From: Trichoplax adhaerens
Taxonomy: Eukaryota; Placozoa; Uniplacotomia; Trichoplacea; Trichoplacidae
Assembly (NCBI RefSeq): GCF_000150275.1
Contig: NW_002060952.1
Span: 1,540,452-1,604,451, forward strand
Direction: 5' to 3'
DNA length: 64,000 bases
In this document: piece by piece, positions 38,201 to 49,174 of the stretch
How the letters are laid out: the number at the start of each line of letters is the position of its first letter
How positions within the stretch are numbered: position 1 is the stretch's first letter
The notes under the pieces: generated by a model
Seen by the model: only the letters and a program-made list of their open reading frames with translations
Told to the model about the DNA's origin: nothing
Databases searched by the model: none
Made by a program: the position numbers and the translations under genes

Positions 38201-41200
38201 TGTTGCGGCAGTTTTGAAATTAAAAATAATTCGCAATTTTAGAAAGTAATATTGGACGAAAAGCTAAGTTAAATTAAACCACCAACAATTGAAGTCCAAA
38301 ACAAAGTAAATTAGGGGAAAACACCAGTTTATCGGAAATTTAGCAACAATCTTTGCAAAAATTTTTAAATGAGTAACAAAATAACGGCAGAACTCTTGCC
38401 TCAAGCAACCAAATTATCGATTAATGAGATAATTCACGATTATCGAAGACTTATCTTATTCTTCTCTATCTTCGACTGTACTAAACTATCGAATTACGCT
38501 ACGTTTATATGCTATGCAGAGCAGTTGGAGGTATTAAACTATCCAACTATTATCCTAAAGTACTCTAAATTAAACTAGCAACCAAACACACATTAAAGAT
38601 AAATGATACCCTAGATTCTAGAAATTACTAAATTGACATAATCGTAGTTTAGCTTGAAATTGTAGATTTCTACAGCATACACTAAGGCGGAAGAACAATC
38701 TTAAATTGGAACCTACATCGAACATTCAAGTTCATTCAGTATGAAATTATAAAGTGATATTAACCTTCTACTGTAATTAAGGATCAAAACTAGCTACATA
38801 TATATTCTATTACAACGTTCGAATTACAATCTCACAATATTTCATTTGTAGCAAAAATTATGCTACTAATTATTTTAAATTCTAACCCGAATAAAACTGT
38901 CGGGTTTACAATATACTAAGAAACTAAGTAAAATCTACTGTTATAATCAATCAAATAAGTGATATTTTTTAAGCTAGAATACTTATCGCGATACAAAACT
39001 AAGCTAAGAATAATTACATTACAAAATTTTCGAGGAGAATTCTAAAATTTAACCTTTATTATAGCAAGTTAATATTAGCTGTCTAAATTTAGTACTATTC
39101 CTTGCTAATTCTTTTACATCTACTCTAATAGTATAATTTTCACAGATTAATGACTTTAAAATTTTATTCTGCCTTAATAACATATTTAAATATTTTTCTT
39201 ACCTAATTTAGAGTAGTACAAGTGTGAATGACCATATTTTATCCACAATCACCTCACTTGGCTTGTCTATTTCTCTTGCTGCTCTGTGCGCAACATTATT
39301 AATGTTCGTTTGTGTAAGGTAATGCAAACTTTATAATTAGACAAATTAATCAGGTATGTTGGTATCAATTCATGGCCATAAGAAAGTTTTATTCTGAATT
39401 ATGAGTTGATTGATTGATTATTTGATTGAAACTGTTAGTAAGCCTATTGACTATTTATATCTAGGGCTTTGCGATCTGTTAAAAACTGGATTCACGCTAA
39501 TTTATGCGTGGCTATGATTTGTAATAATGCCGTATTTCTGGTTGGGATTGAAAGGACTGATAGTCAGGCAAGTATTAATTATACCCCCTCTAATTTTAAT
39601 ACATTTAAAAGTTTTCCTTCACTTTAACTACCGCCCTATACCTTTATTTTCGCTAATAATGAAAATATTAATTACTCTGTTTCCAGATTATTTGCAGTTT
39701 AGTTCGGCTTGTTTTGCATTATTCATGTTTGGCAACTTTTACATGGATGTGGGTCGAATCCATTTATATTTATCGTAAAGTTGTCAAAGTATTCTATAAG
39801 AAGAGACAACGTGGTCTTTATCTTCTACTCGGATGGGGTAAGTCAGATTCTTAGATATTTTTGTCTGAATGAGCAATTACTTATAAAGTACACCATACAA
39901 ATCTAAAAATATAAGATTATAAAATTAACGATCAATTCAATAAATTTCTTATTACGAACATTAAAAATTTAAATTTAATCCATATCATGTAATCCAGGTG
40001 CACCGGTTATAATTGTTATGGTAACAGTATTGGTCAAATTTGATATTTATTTTGAACCATACCATATGTAAGTTGCATCGGCAAATTTCTAAGATTAATA
40101 CGTATTGTTATTACTAATTATAAAAGTGATGATCTACTTGCTATATCATTGCTGTAATAGCAGCCTACAATGGAATAAGTTTTAGTAATGATGTATTCTG
40201 ATATTTTATGTCTTGTAGCTGCTGGATTACAATGAAACAAGGATTAGTATGGTCGTTTGTTGGTCCTGCAATTGCTATTATATGTGTAAGAAAATAAAGC
40301 ACAAAAGTCAATTGCTGCTAATACTTTCAAATACTTTCATTTTTGCGAACCTATTGACATGTTAACAACTAATTTATATAATTTATAGCAGTAATACTAA
40401 AAATTGTATTTAGATCAAGAAGATTAATTTACTACTGTAACTTATTCATTTACATCTACTTTTAGTTTAATTTCATAACTCATATTCTGGTTATCAAATC
40501 TTTAATATCAATAAAAGCCATGGCTTGTAAATCTGAGTTTGCAAAAATTAAGTAAGTTACGATATTAGCTGATAAGATTTTCTCTGTAACAACTTCAGAT
40601 ATTATAGCTTTTATGAAATATATTAGTTTATATCCTGGTCATTCTTAAAAATTTTGTATTAGCTAAAGATAGTATTGCAGTAATCGATTTCTTAATCTGT
40701 AAATCTTACGAATTTGTTATAAAGGGCTACAGTAAAAGCTTCAATTATTTTAATGCCACTATTTGGATCCACGTGGCTGTTTGGATTAATTTATATTGAA
40801 GATACAACCATTTTCTCCTATATATTTGTCACATTTAATTCGCTGCAGGTTTGCACATTTATTAAATCATATCATTGTATAAAGCAGAATCCATTACATA
40901 TCGTAGAATCTATTTAAATATTTCTTAGCATATCTACTGTCACAAACCAGCCTTGCGACAAGGTTTACATAAAAATATATCTCTAAATTTCTAAATTGTT
41001 CCGGATTCAATATCCTTTAACTATTCATAAGAACTTCAAGGCATTTGCTTCTAAGTTACATAGCTAGAGAACTGATTTTACTCAGTAGTCTGCTCAGCTT
41101 GAATATCTTTCGGTAGAGGCTAACACTGATGCATCATCTCAAACTATAATTATCAATATGGACATTTACTGACTGATTTTACATAATCGGATTACATTAT

Positions 41201-42670
41201 GTCCATTTACAAAGTCATGTTAATACATTTGTATCCAGTAATAGTCATAATTATTACTGTTACAAGAGCTTGTATCATAATCAATTACAATATGAGAATT
41301 GGATTACAGTACAACATATTATTTACTGTAACGCATTATAACATCAATGATTCATTGTGCAAGCAACTAAGTGTAGGTATCATATATAAATGTTATTTCG
41401 CTAAATTTAGTCATTTAATTCTTCACAGTAGTTTGTATCATGACACTACTCTGAGTGATATACATTTATGAGAGTATAGTATTCTTTAATTAATTTGCAC
41501 ATTACTGAATAATTGTAAAGGTATATATATATATACCCCTTTTTCTCTGGATTAATGCAACTATTGCGGTATCTTACAGGGATTGCTAATCTTCCTATTT
41601 CATTGTATCGGCGATAAGGAGGTATAATGCTCTACTAACGCAAGAAATAAAATACTTAATAAGAAATGTATAGGATAGCAATATGATAATCTTAATTCGT
41701 TAAGATTTGGATACAGTTATCGATGTAAAATTAATCAAGCATTATTTTATTTCAGAAATAATGATCATTTGCTTACTTAACAATTTGAGACAATTTTTAC
41801 ACTACCGATTCTATGTATAGGTTAGGCAAGAATTTATAAATGCTATTGGTGGAAAGCAGCAACAACTACAACCTCAAGCGCGGATACCTAGATTAATATC
41901 TCAACCACTTATCCAAGGTCTTCTGGTAAGCTACATTTAGCCACATAATTTACGTCATTGTTTATACTCAACTAACATCCTTGCAATAGTATTTTAGCGA
42001 TCAGAGATAATATTTACACCGGCTATATTAAAATAAATTTTTTGTATGTGTTTTCCAGGTTAAAAAACACTATTTTAAGTACACTGAGTCGTACTGTAAA
42101 CATAAATTAATTTTAATTCTAACTGTGCTTAAGGTTTATAGTTTTTCAAAATTTATACAAAATTTACTAAACACGGCTATGAAGCTCTACAGGAGAGTCG
42201 TGTTTAGTAAACTTTCCTATATACATATGTATGTTACTATATCTACTGAAATAGAAAGGCAATTGTCTTCAAAACTCATTTTTATATTTTATTGAAAACA
42301 CCAATAGACCATTCGTAACGTTCGAGTAAAGCCATTATCTACTATACCAATGTCTTCTATTCCTAATACTAATGAAGATCACTCAGAATGCTCAGGTATA
42401 TTTGCAGTTAAAATGAATTACTTATAGGCTCTTTACGTGAATATTGTGCTTATATGAAAGCTAATATATTAAAATTTGGCCTTATTTCATTGTTTATGAT
42501 TAATTTTTCTTATTGCCATGTATCAATATTATTTGCATTCACTGATAATAATAATCTAATATTTTTTTAAGCATTACTAAATGCCATTAGCTTAAGCTGA
42601 CGTGTAATTTACATTATCATTTATCTTAGTGGCTTTATCCTCGAGGACTTGGAGTAAGGAGAATCTCTAA
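32247..42670 (+). CDS. Adhesion GPCR: C-type lectin domain, Ser/Thr-rich stalk, GAIN/GPS, 7TM (5' end missing)
   Basis: Cell-surface receptor. Exons: 32247-32720, 33370-34359, 35570-35616, 35764-35835, 36003-36111, 36669-36797, 37105-37162, 37224-37413, 37707-37756, 37914-38052, 39212-39318, 39465-39567, 39687-39837, 39998-40067, 40219-40285, 40466-40551, 40725-40848, 41580-41621, 41821-41925, 42308-42395, 42630-42670; all in phase, about 1,080 residues. C-type lectin domain (exon 1): CTNDWVQLENVCARRF, WLGLRD, WGSGQPNSG, WFDTECN, VVCER. Exon 2 is a 330-residue Ser/Thr-rich, mucin-like stalk. GAIN: SFIIPKEIVKADYN, FLKPIEIIFDF. GPS: CAYW...CETYHLTSFGVL. 7TM: TM1 from SLGLSISLAALC; TM2 IHANLCVAMICNN; TM3 HYSCLATFTWMWVESIYIY; GWGAP; CWITMKQGLVWSFVGPA; PLFGSTWLFGL; GLLIFLFHCIGDKEVRQEF. 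Two introns use GC donors. A signal-peptide exon is not found. Ligand unknown. Confidence 0.9.
34475..34701 (+). other. Candidate optional exon of the adhesion GPCR, possible alternative 3' terminus
   Basis: After an acceptor (tattttcag) a frame in phase 1 with exon 33370-34359 stays open for 75 codons to TAA. It encodes a short Ser-rich piece, a CCRC cluster, a hydrophobic segment (LLSIISIITSTIILKLSYYV) and an acidic tail ending EVDCNID. If used as a terminal exon it would give a lectin-mucin protein anchored by one membrane segment. Alternatively the donor at C|gtaatc (about 34542) would make it a symmetric cassette exon joining the GAIN exons. Without it the neighbouring exons also join in phase. 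Confidence 0.4.
42163..42211. other. Perfect 13-bp hairpin in the receptor's penultimate intron
   Basis: TTTACTAAACACG at 42163-42175 and its exact reverse complement at 42199-42211 enclose a 23-nt loop. The stem is too short for a typical pre-miRNA; it could be a degraded foldback element. Confidence 0.5.
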
Positions 42671-45600
42671 AAGTTGCTAAATATCAACAATTGTATTATT
42701 TTGTTGCAAATAATACCATTTACTATAGTGGTTGGAGAAGTGGCCAATTTCATACTTTCAGCCCAGTTTCTGGTACATAAAGAATGATATCTCATATAGC
42801 GGTTATTATCACCGAAGATAGACAAGAACGCTGGGTCTCACTAGGAGTTATCATTTATGATTTTAACATTGATCTTGTATTCTATGCCTACTATGCTATA
42901 TGTTTTCACTTATATTACAGTGCAAGCCCTAAGATTGTAAGCATAGAATAAGTACAGTCATGTAAAGCTTTCTGACTACACTAGTTTATTCTGCGTTTTA
43001 ATGGCCAAAGGGTAAGTGGTGAATAGCGTAAGCAAATAGATGACTACTTACCAGAAATGCGATTAATTGATGAACCGTATCCTTGCTAGTATATTCTTAT
43101 CGTTTTGTGCTAAGTAGCACATCGGGTCTTATTGCTTTTCACGATATTTATATCAGATCTTGTAACATTTTGTAGATTTAAGTAAGTAAATCTGTATTCA
43201 TTCAAGGCTGATATTATGCTAATTCGAAAAGTATAGATTTATTAAAAATTGCTTGATGGAGAGTACTGAACTCACCAAAATGGCAGTGTTTCACTAGATC
43301 AAATCCTATCTGATTGATGTTAATTTACAAAACATTTTAGTTATAGCGACACTATATCAAATTTAAATGATAGGCATAGTGTACTGAATCGCTATCATTA
43401 GATCAAAATAAATCTCATAAAGCTTGTTATTAAGTCAAATAAATTGTTAAGTATAGTTTGCATTATAATGCTAAAACTAAATAACAAAAGTCAATTCAGA
43501 AATGTTTTACGTTATATTACATTGAAAACAAGTATTAATTATGTCAACTTTAACGCTCTTTAAGCCTTCAGATTGGTATTTATGTCGTTTACTAAAGGAT
43601 TAAGCCCGTAAAGTTGCTAATTTTATATATTATTTAACTGTAATTATAGTTATTCAAATTTAATAAATAATTTCTTTTGTTCGCCTTATATTGCTAAAAA
43701 ATAGGCCATATTATATTACTAGTACTAAAATTATGGTATCCGATAATATTAGTAGATAGTATTAATATTATATTGATCTCTTATTAATTAATTGCCTCCC
43801 AGTTTTAAATACTGTTAAAGACTATAAAGCGACTCATAATTATCTTTGCTATATTTAGATTGAAGCAATAGCTACCCAGGAAATTTCATAATTTTGACCC
43901 TTTATTCGATTCTAAATCAAACATTTGATCGATATTTTACTGGTAGAACGACATAATTCCACGTAAGCCACAACAAACATTTATTCATGTGGAATTATGT
44001 CGTTCTACTAGTGAAATGTCGATTAAATTTTTGATTTAACATTGAAGCGAGGGCAAAGTTACGAAATTTCCTGGGTAGCGATTAAAAAGAGTTTTTTACT
44101 AAAAATTATTGTTGAATAATACAGTAGTAATCCTAGAGCACATAAGCTATACACAACTCGCTCTCAGGCTACCATCTTAACTTCTTCCTAAAAGCACACA
44201 ACTATCTTAACATTTAATGTATCCTTGACACCATTAGTCCATTCAGGTCTAGTACTGCCATCTTACTTATGACACTATGTCCAAATACGGAGCAGTTACG
44301 AGTTAACATGTACTCAACCATAAGTTAGTCATAATTACAGTGATTCCAACGGGCAGTAAATTATTATTTCTTTGCGTACGGTAAATAACCACTAATTTTG
44401 GTAATACTATCTAATAGTAAGATAGTACTGTATTAAGGCCCAATATAATGAACAAAAAATTAGTATTTGACTAAACAAGGCTAAACCATAGGCCACTAAA
44501 TGAAAACTGATGTTCTTATAGTAGCCCATGGCTAAACCAGCGTATTTGCGCTAATACAGACATTAGTCAAATTACTATTCTATTTTCTATAATTACAATA
44601 TTATTACACTTTATTATTATTTTTTCGAAAACCTACAGTGTAAATTTAATGTGCTGTATAACAAGACAAACTCTTCAATTGAATTCGAAAATTGAAGATA
44701 ATTGGAGCTGTATTTCTCAATGGTACAATTTATGTTGCGTTAAAAATGGTTATATATCATTAATACCGACTACCATCTAAGATATAATATAATGGTTCAT
44801 CGAGATTAGCCAGTGTACTTACTAACCGTTAGATATTCAAGTATCGAACAAGTATCGAAGTAGCAACTCTTTAACTAGCCGGCTATTATAGAACAATTTC
44901 TTTAATAGCCCAACAAATTTATTGCATGTCGTTTCGTGACGCTATCACAGTACTTGTGGCGAATAAACTACAAATTTCGGTATATTTTATTGGTATATTT
45001 TCATGCGTGGAATATAATTCGTAGAATTGATCACATATGCAATCTGCTGCGTAAAAATCGAACATATACAGATTTATATTCATGTAACCGCTAGATTGAC
45101 GATCTTCCGGAAGAAAATATAGCTTCTCATTCATTGTGCTAGACAGGCATGAATTCTTATCATGATATTTTGTTTTAGCAACATTACTTCGTCAGTAAAG
45201 GTGTTACTTATAAATTACAGTTATCACAAAATGGAGAGTACGAATTTAGAAGTAATATCTAAGCGTATAGTTATAGTATAATCCGTACGTAATTGAACTT
45301 GATTGATTATATTTTATACCCCTGTAGTATATGAGTATTTACTAAATACCGAATTCATTCATAATCTAACATCTTTAAATTCTCTACCTATTCTCTTAAA
45401 CAATGAATATAGAAGCAAGGGAGAGGGAAAACATTAGATAAAATAAAAAAATATTCACTTGGTGAACAATTTATTCATTGACATGACCGTGCTGTAATAA
45501 ACAGGATGCAATTTTTCCTTTCTTTTATAGCTAGCATGGATTCGATAAAAGCTCTGAAAAATATTCTCAACAGTCTTCACTGCATTCATCCTGGGAAGGC

Positions 45601-46430
45601 TTACAGCAAATGAAACTAATTATTCAATGTTTTACAGGAAGATTACAATGGAATGTAATTTATATCATGAAATTTAAGCTACTCATACCTTACCGATGAA
45701 GAAAAAATTTTTGTCGTATTCATACGGCAGGTGTTGTATTATGTTCCTTAATTTTAAATATTTTGAGTAAGATTGTAATATACTCGTAAATTCCAATGTA
45801 ACTTGCTTTACAGAATTTTTTTACAATATTATTAGTCTTAAGTTCATTTGCCAATCACAGTACAGTATATTTTCAATTCCGAACTCATCAAGAGTTATTA
45901 ATGCCGAAATAGCATCTAAATCACAAATACTTTACAAAATGAAGGCTAGACAAAGCATGAAAACATTCAGAAAGTAAATAAGTTACTCATCTAACTAAAT
46001 GTATACGTATAGTCATAAGCGTAATCAATATTTTTCCCCGTCTATCAAATAACATCTAACACATACAATAGTAGTATGCGTAAATAAAATTGCTATCGAT
46101 ATTCCTTATATAAATTTCAAAGGTAGTATGGAAGAACTACAAAAATTATAATATTAATATTATCCTTATTTTGCCGTACAAAGGTCAGATGTATTTCCTT
46201 ATCTTTGAAATAAAATAAGCAATAAGAATGACGTTCAAAAAATAATTTTCCAGAATGCACAGGGTTTGAGAAGAAAACTCATGCTTCACTAAGCACTTTG
46301 ATCATAATAGGCGTAAATTTATGCTTGGATTTATGTAGGCAGGTTACTCTATTGTGATAGCTGTGACATTGTAAGGCCTAGAAATGGAAGAAGATTCCAA
46401 TATTCCAACTTACTAACAATATAAGGGGTG
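42671..46430. other. Gene-poor DNA
   Basis: Except for the foldback element near 43.9 kb, no gene is supported. A small minus-strand frame (44919-45134) and short plus-strand frames have no recognisable content or splice context. Confidence 0.5.
43867..44083. mobile_element. Foldback MITE, 217 bp
   Basis: Nearly the whole element is an inverted repeat. It starts aatagctacccaggaaattt and ends aaatttcctgggtagcgatt. The inner ends of the arms are the perfect pair CGACATAATTCCAC (about 43949-43962) and GTGGAATTATGTCG (about 43989-44002), so each arm is about 95 bp with scattered mismatches. No coding capacity. A clear target-site duplication is not visible. A diverged copy of one end (cgaaattccgggtggcg) occurs near 50765-50781. 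Confidence 0.75.
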
Positions 46431-46800
46431 TGTGATATATACCAATCACGAAATTCCAAATTTTAGAAAAATAAGGGCTTTATTCAATCTTATACAAAGA
46501 TTAACTACACAGCTCTACTCTAGCCGAATACTACTTCTAAAGACTTCTACAATAAACTAACAGAATAATCTAAAGTTGCATGCTTTTATACTTTCCGTAG
46601 CATTCGCAGCTACAATCCGCATGGCAACCTTTTACCTTATTTTACACATAGTTAAATTATTCTTAGTAAGACTATTCTACTACGGACCATCATTAATCCA
46701 ATATGGATACGACTACAGTACTTACGTAGACATTATTCACACCAGCCAAAGTACAATGAATTAACCATATCCTAATATATGATTTACAGTTCTCTTACGC
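46431..46800 (-). mobile_element. LTR-like element, copy A (diverged)
   Basis: The reverse complement aligns with 53280-53671. Shared blocks include atatattaggatatg, AGTATAAAAG (TATA-like, plus-strand position about 46583-46592), TAGAAGTCTTT, GTATTCGGCTA.AGTAGAGCTGT, AATAAAG (polyadenylation-like, about 46480-46486) and a TATCACA-type 3' end (tgtgatatat on the plus strand at 46431). TATA and AATAAA about 100 bp apart, near a TG...CA border, are what an LTR U3-R-U5 shows. The 5' border is not clear. Confidence 0.5.
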
Positions 46801-46847
46801 TATCTAAGTGTTCCTACAGCAATACTCAGTAATAATTGTTAGAATAA

Positions 46848-47110
46848 ACTATTTTCAACCGTTACGTTGCAACGCATAGCTTACGCTGTCAAAGTTCTAC
46901 AACTGTAATATTCAAAATACTTTTTAGTAATAAGCTAATTATAATAGCTACGTTGGCATAGTTTACGTTGTCTAATTTTTACTAATGTAATGCTAAACAA
47001 TAATTAAAAAAATAAACTATTTTTAACGGCTACGTTGTTATAGTTTACGTTATGTAGGTTCTACTACTGTAATATCGAACAACAATTTTTAGTAATAAAG
47101 TACTTTTTAA
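46848..47110. repeat. Three degenerate tandem units of about 87 bp
   Basis: Units beginning near 46848, 46935 and 47021 share AATAAACTATTTTnAACnG, nTACGTTGnnATAGnTTACG and ACTGTAATAnnnnACAA. The third unit runs into the duplicated block beside the assembly gap. Confidence 0.6.
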
Positions 47111-47797
47111 CCAATAAGTAGGAAGACTAATTACATATTATTGGGTGACTAATTTAAAGTGGGACTAGAAATAGGATTCTATTACAATCATGTAATAAAT
47201 TAAGTTCTTGAAAATCTGTGTTTGATATAAATTATAAGGTATGTAAGTCTTATTAATTGGAAGAGGAATAGTATTGCAGTTAGAGTAGATATTGAGTTCT
47301 GATATGTAGTTCAGCGACATCAAAATAGGTCGTAAATTACGTTACTTTGTTGCAAAGCTATTTCATAGCACTTGCAAAGATATCTTGCTGATATTAATGA
47401 AACTATGATATATACGTTTAGAATAGTGTATTAAATATAAAGAATTACTTAAGATCTGTACTTAGAAAATCGATGGAATTACTAGCGGAGACGATTGTAC
47501 TTATTCTAAGTAGCAATAGCGACAATTGAGCGAAATCAGCAGATAAATGATCAGATGTGTATGCTGTTCATTGATAGCACAGGATAAAGTGCTGTTACTT
47601 AGTTTTTGCCAGTAAATAATATTATTTCCAATAACGATGTATATTATTGAGGGGTTCAATGGCTCTACTGATGGAGAACTAGTAATTATATTAAGCTATA
47701 GACTAGACAGAGCACCAATCCAAGCTATAAAATACTATCACTGTTTACACGAGCAATTTAATCTAGATTTTAAATGTTCATTGATGCTTTATTATAT
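47063..47797. repeat. Duplicated block, first copy (without LTR), ends at the assembly gap
   Basis: 735 bp that match 47849-49174 almost base for base once the 586-bp element plus its 5-bp duplication is removed. Differences are a handful of single-base changes, for example gggactag versus gtggctag and one A missing near 48924. The copy is cut off exactly at the run of N. Confidence 0.9.
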
Positions 47798-47847
47798 NNN
47801 NNNNNNNNNNNNNNNNNNNNNNNNNNNNNNNNNNNNNNNNNNNNNNN
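47798..47847. other. Assembly gap, 50 N
   Basis: Exactly 50 N. Left and right flanks carry the same sequence, so the gap joins two contig ends that overlap in content. True gap size is unknown. Confidence 1.
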
Positions 47848-47848
47848 C

Positions 47849-49174
47849 ACTACTGTATATCGAACAACAATTTTTAGTAATAAAGTACTTTTTAACCAAT
47901 AAGTAGGAAGACTAATTACATATTATTGGGTGACTAATTTAAAGTGTGGCTAGAAATAGGATTCTATTACAATCATGTAATTGTCACAACCCTCACTTGT
48001 GGCAAAGGAAAGTAAAGAACTAGTGTAGTTACTTAAAACTTGGGCTATTTCTCCCAGTACTTTCAGTTTCTATGAGAGAACTATTTGAGAACTCGCTTTC
48101 TCGGCTGATCTCCACAGACAACTGACTAATTATTACACTATTCTTCACGATATGAGTCTTGCCGTTTCTTGAGCAATTACTTACTTTATTCTACAAACAC
48201 ACGCGCTTAAATAGGTTTCTACAGTGAATTCCAATATTAACGAGTGAGAATTCATGCTTTACAAGTTACATTAATTAGTATAATACCATTACTAAATATA
48301 CATGTCGATATCCTCAGACTTAGATAGCTACAAGCTATCAGGTGTTAAGACGCTTAACCTTCGTCCATATACAGCTCAATTTTTAGAGATTAACACAAAT
48401 TATAAACCTACACTAAATTAACTGCTAACAACTTCTATTTTTATCTCATTTCTACCATCCTATTATCAGCTACAAGTGCATTAAAACATAGCACATAACC
48501 TTATCTTATCTATTCATAAGCATTCATTAATTTACAGTTACTTAATTAGTAACGGCGTACCGTGACAGTAATAAATTAAGTTCTTGAAAATCTGTGTTTG
48601 ATATAAACTATAAGGTATGTAAGTCTTATTAATTGGAAGAGGAATAGTATTGCAGTTAGAATAGAGATATTAAGTTCTGATATGTAGTTCAGCGACATCA
48701 AAATAGGTCGTAAATTACGTTACTTTGTTGCAAAGCTATTTCATAGCACTTGCATAGATATCTTGCTGATATTAATGAAACTATGATATATACGTTTAGA
48801 ATAGTGTATTAAATATAAAGAATTACTTAAGATCTGTACTTAGAAAATCGATGGAATTACTAGCGGAGACGATTGTACTTATTCTAAGTAGCAATAGCGA
48901 CAATTGAGCGAAATCAGCAGATAATGATCAGATGTGTATGCTGTTCATTGATAGCACAGGATAAAGTGCTGTTACTTAGTTTTTGCCAGTAAATAATATT
49001 ATTTCCAATAACGATGTATATTATTGAGGGGTTCAATGGCTCTACTGATGGAGAACTAGTAATTATATTAAGCTATAGACTAGACAGAGCACCAATCCAA
49101 GCTATAAAATACTATCACTGTTTACACGAGCAATTTAATCTAGATTTTAAATGTTCATTGATGCTTTATTATAT
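47849..49174. repeat. Duplicated block, second copy (with LTR insertion)
   Basis: Same 735 bp as the block before the gap, interrupted at 47977-48572 by a solo LTR. After 49174 the sequence continues into DNA that the first copy does not reach because it stops at the gap. The small frame MYIIEGFNG... in both copies is simply part of the duplicated DNA and shows no coding signature. Confidence 0.9.
47982..48567 (-). mobile_element. Solo LTR, 586 bp, with 5-bp target-site duplication
   Basis: Begins TGTCACAACCC and ends GTACCGTGACA, i.e. TG...CA borders with a 6-bp inverted repeat TGTCAC/GTGACA. It is flanked on both sides by GTAAT (47977-47981 and 48568-48572). The first copy of the duplicated block has the empty site with a single GTAAT at 47192-47196. 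No coding sequence is present. On the minus strand a CTATTTAAG TATA-like box (about 48211) followed by AATAAAG (about 48190) suggests transcription in that direction. The border type and 5-bp duplication point to a Gypsy- or Pao-like LTR retrotransposon that recombined to a solo LTR. Confidence 0.88.

Noticed and set aside
44919-45134. Minus-strand 71-codon frame
   Set aside because: Isolated, no neighbours, no motif; consistent with chance in gene-poor DNA.
45534-45614. Possible exon after acceptor ttttatag (SMDSIKALKNIL...)
   Set aside because: Short, ends in a stop, and cannot be joined in phase to the GPCR gene upstream or to any other exon.
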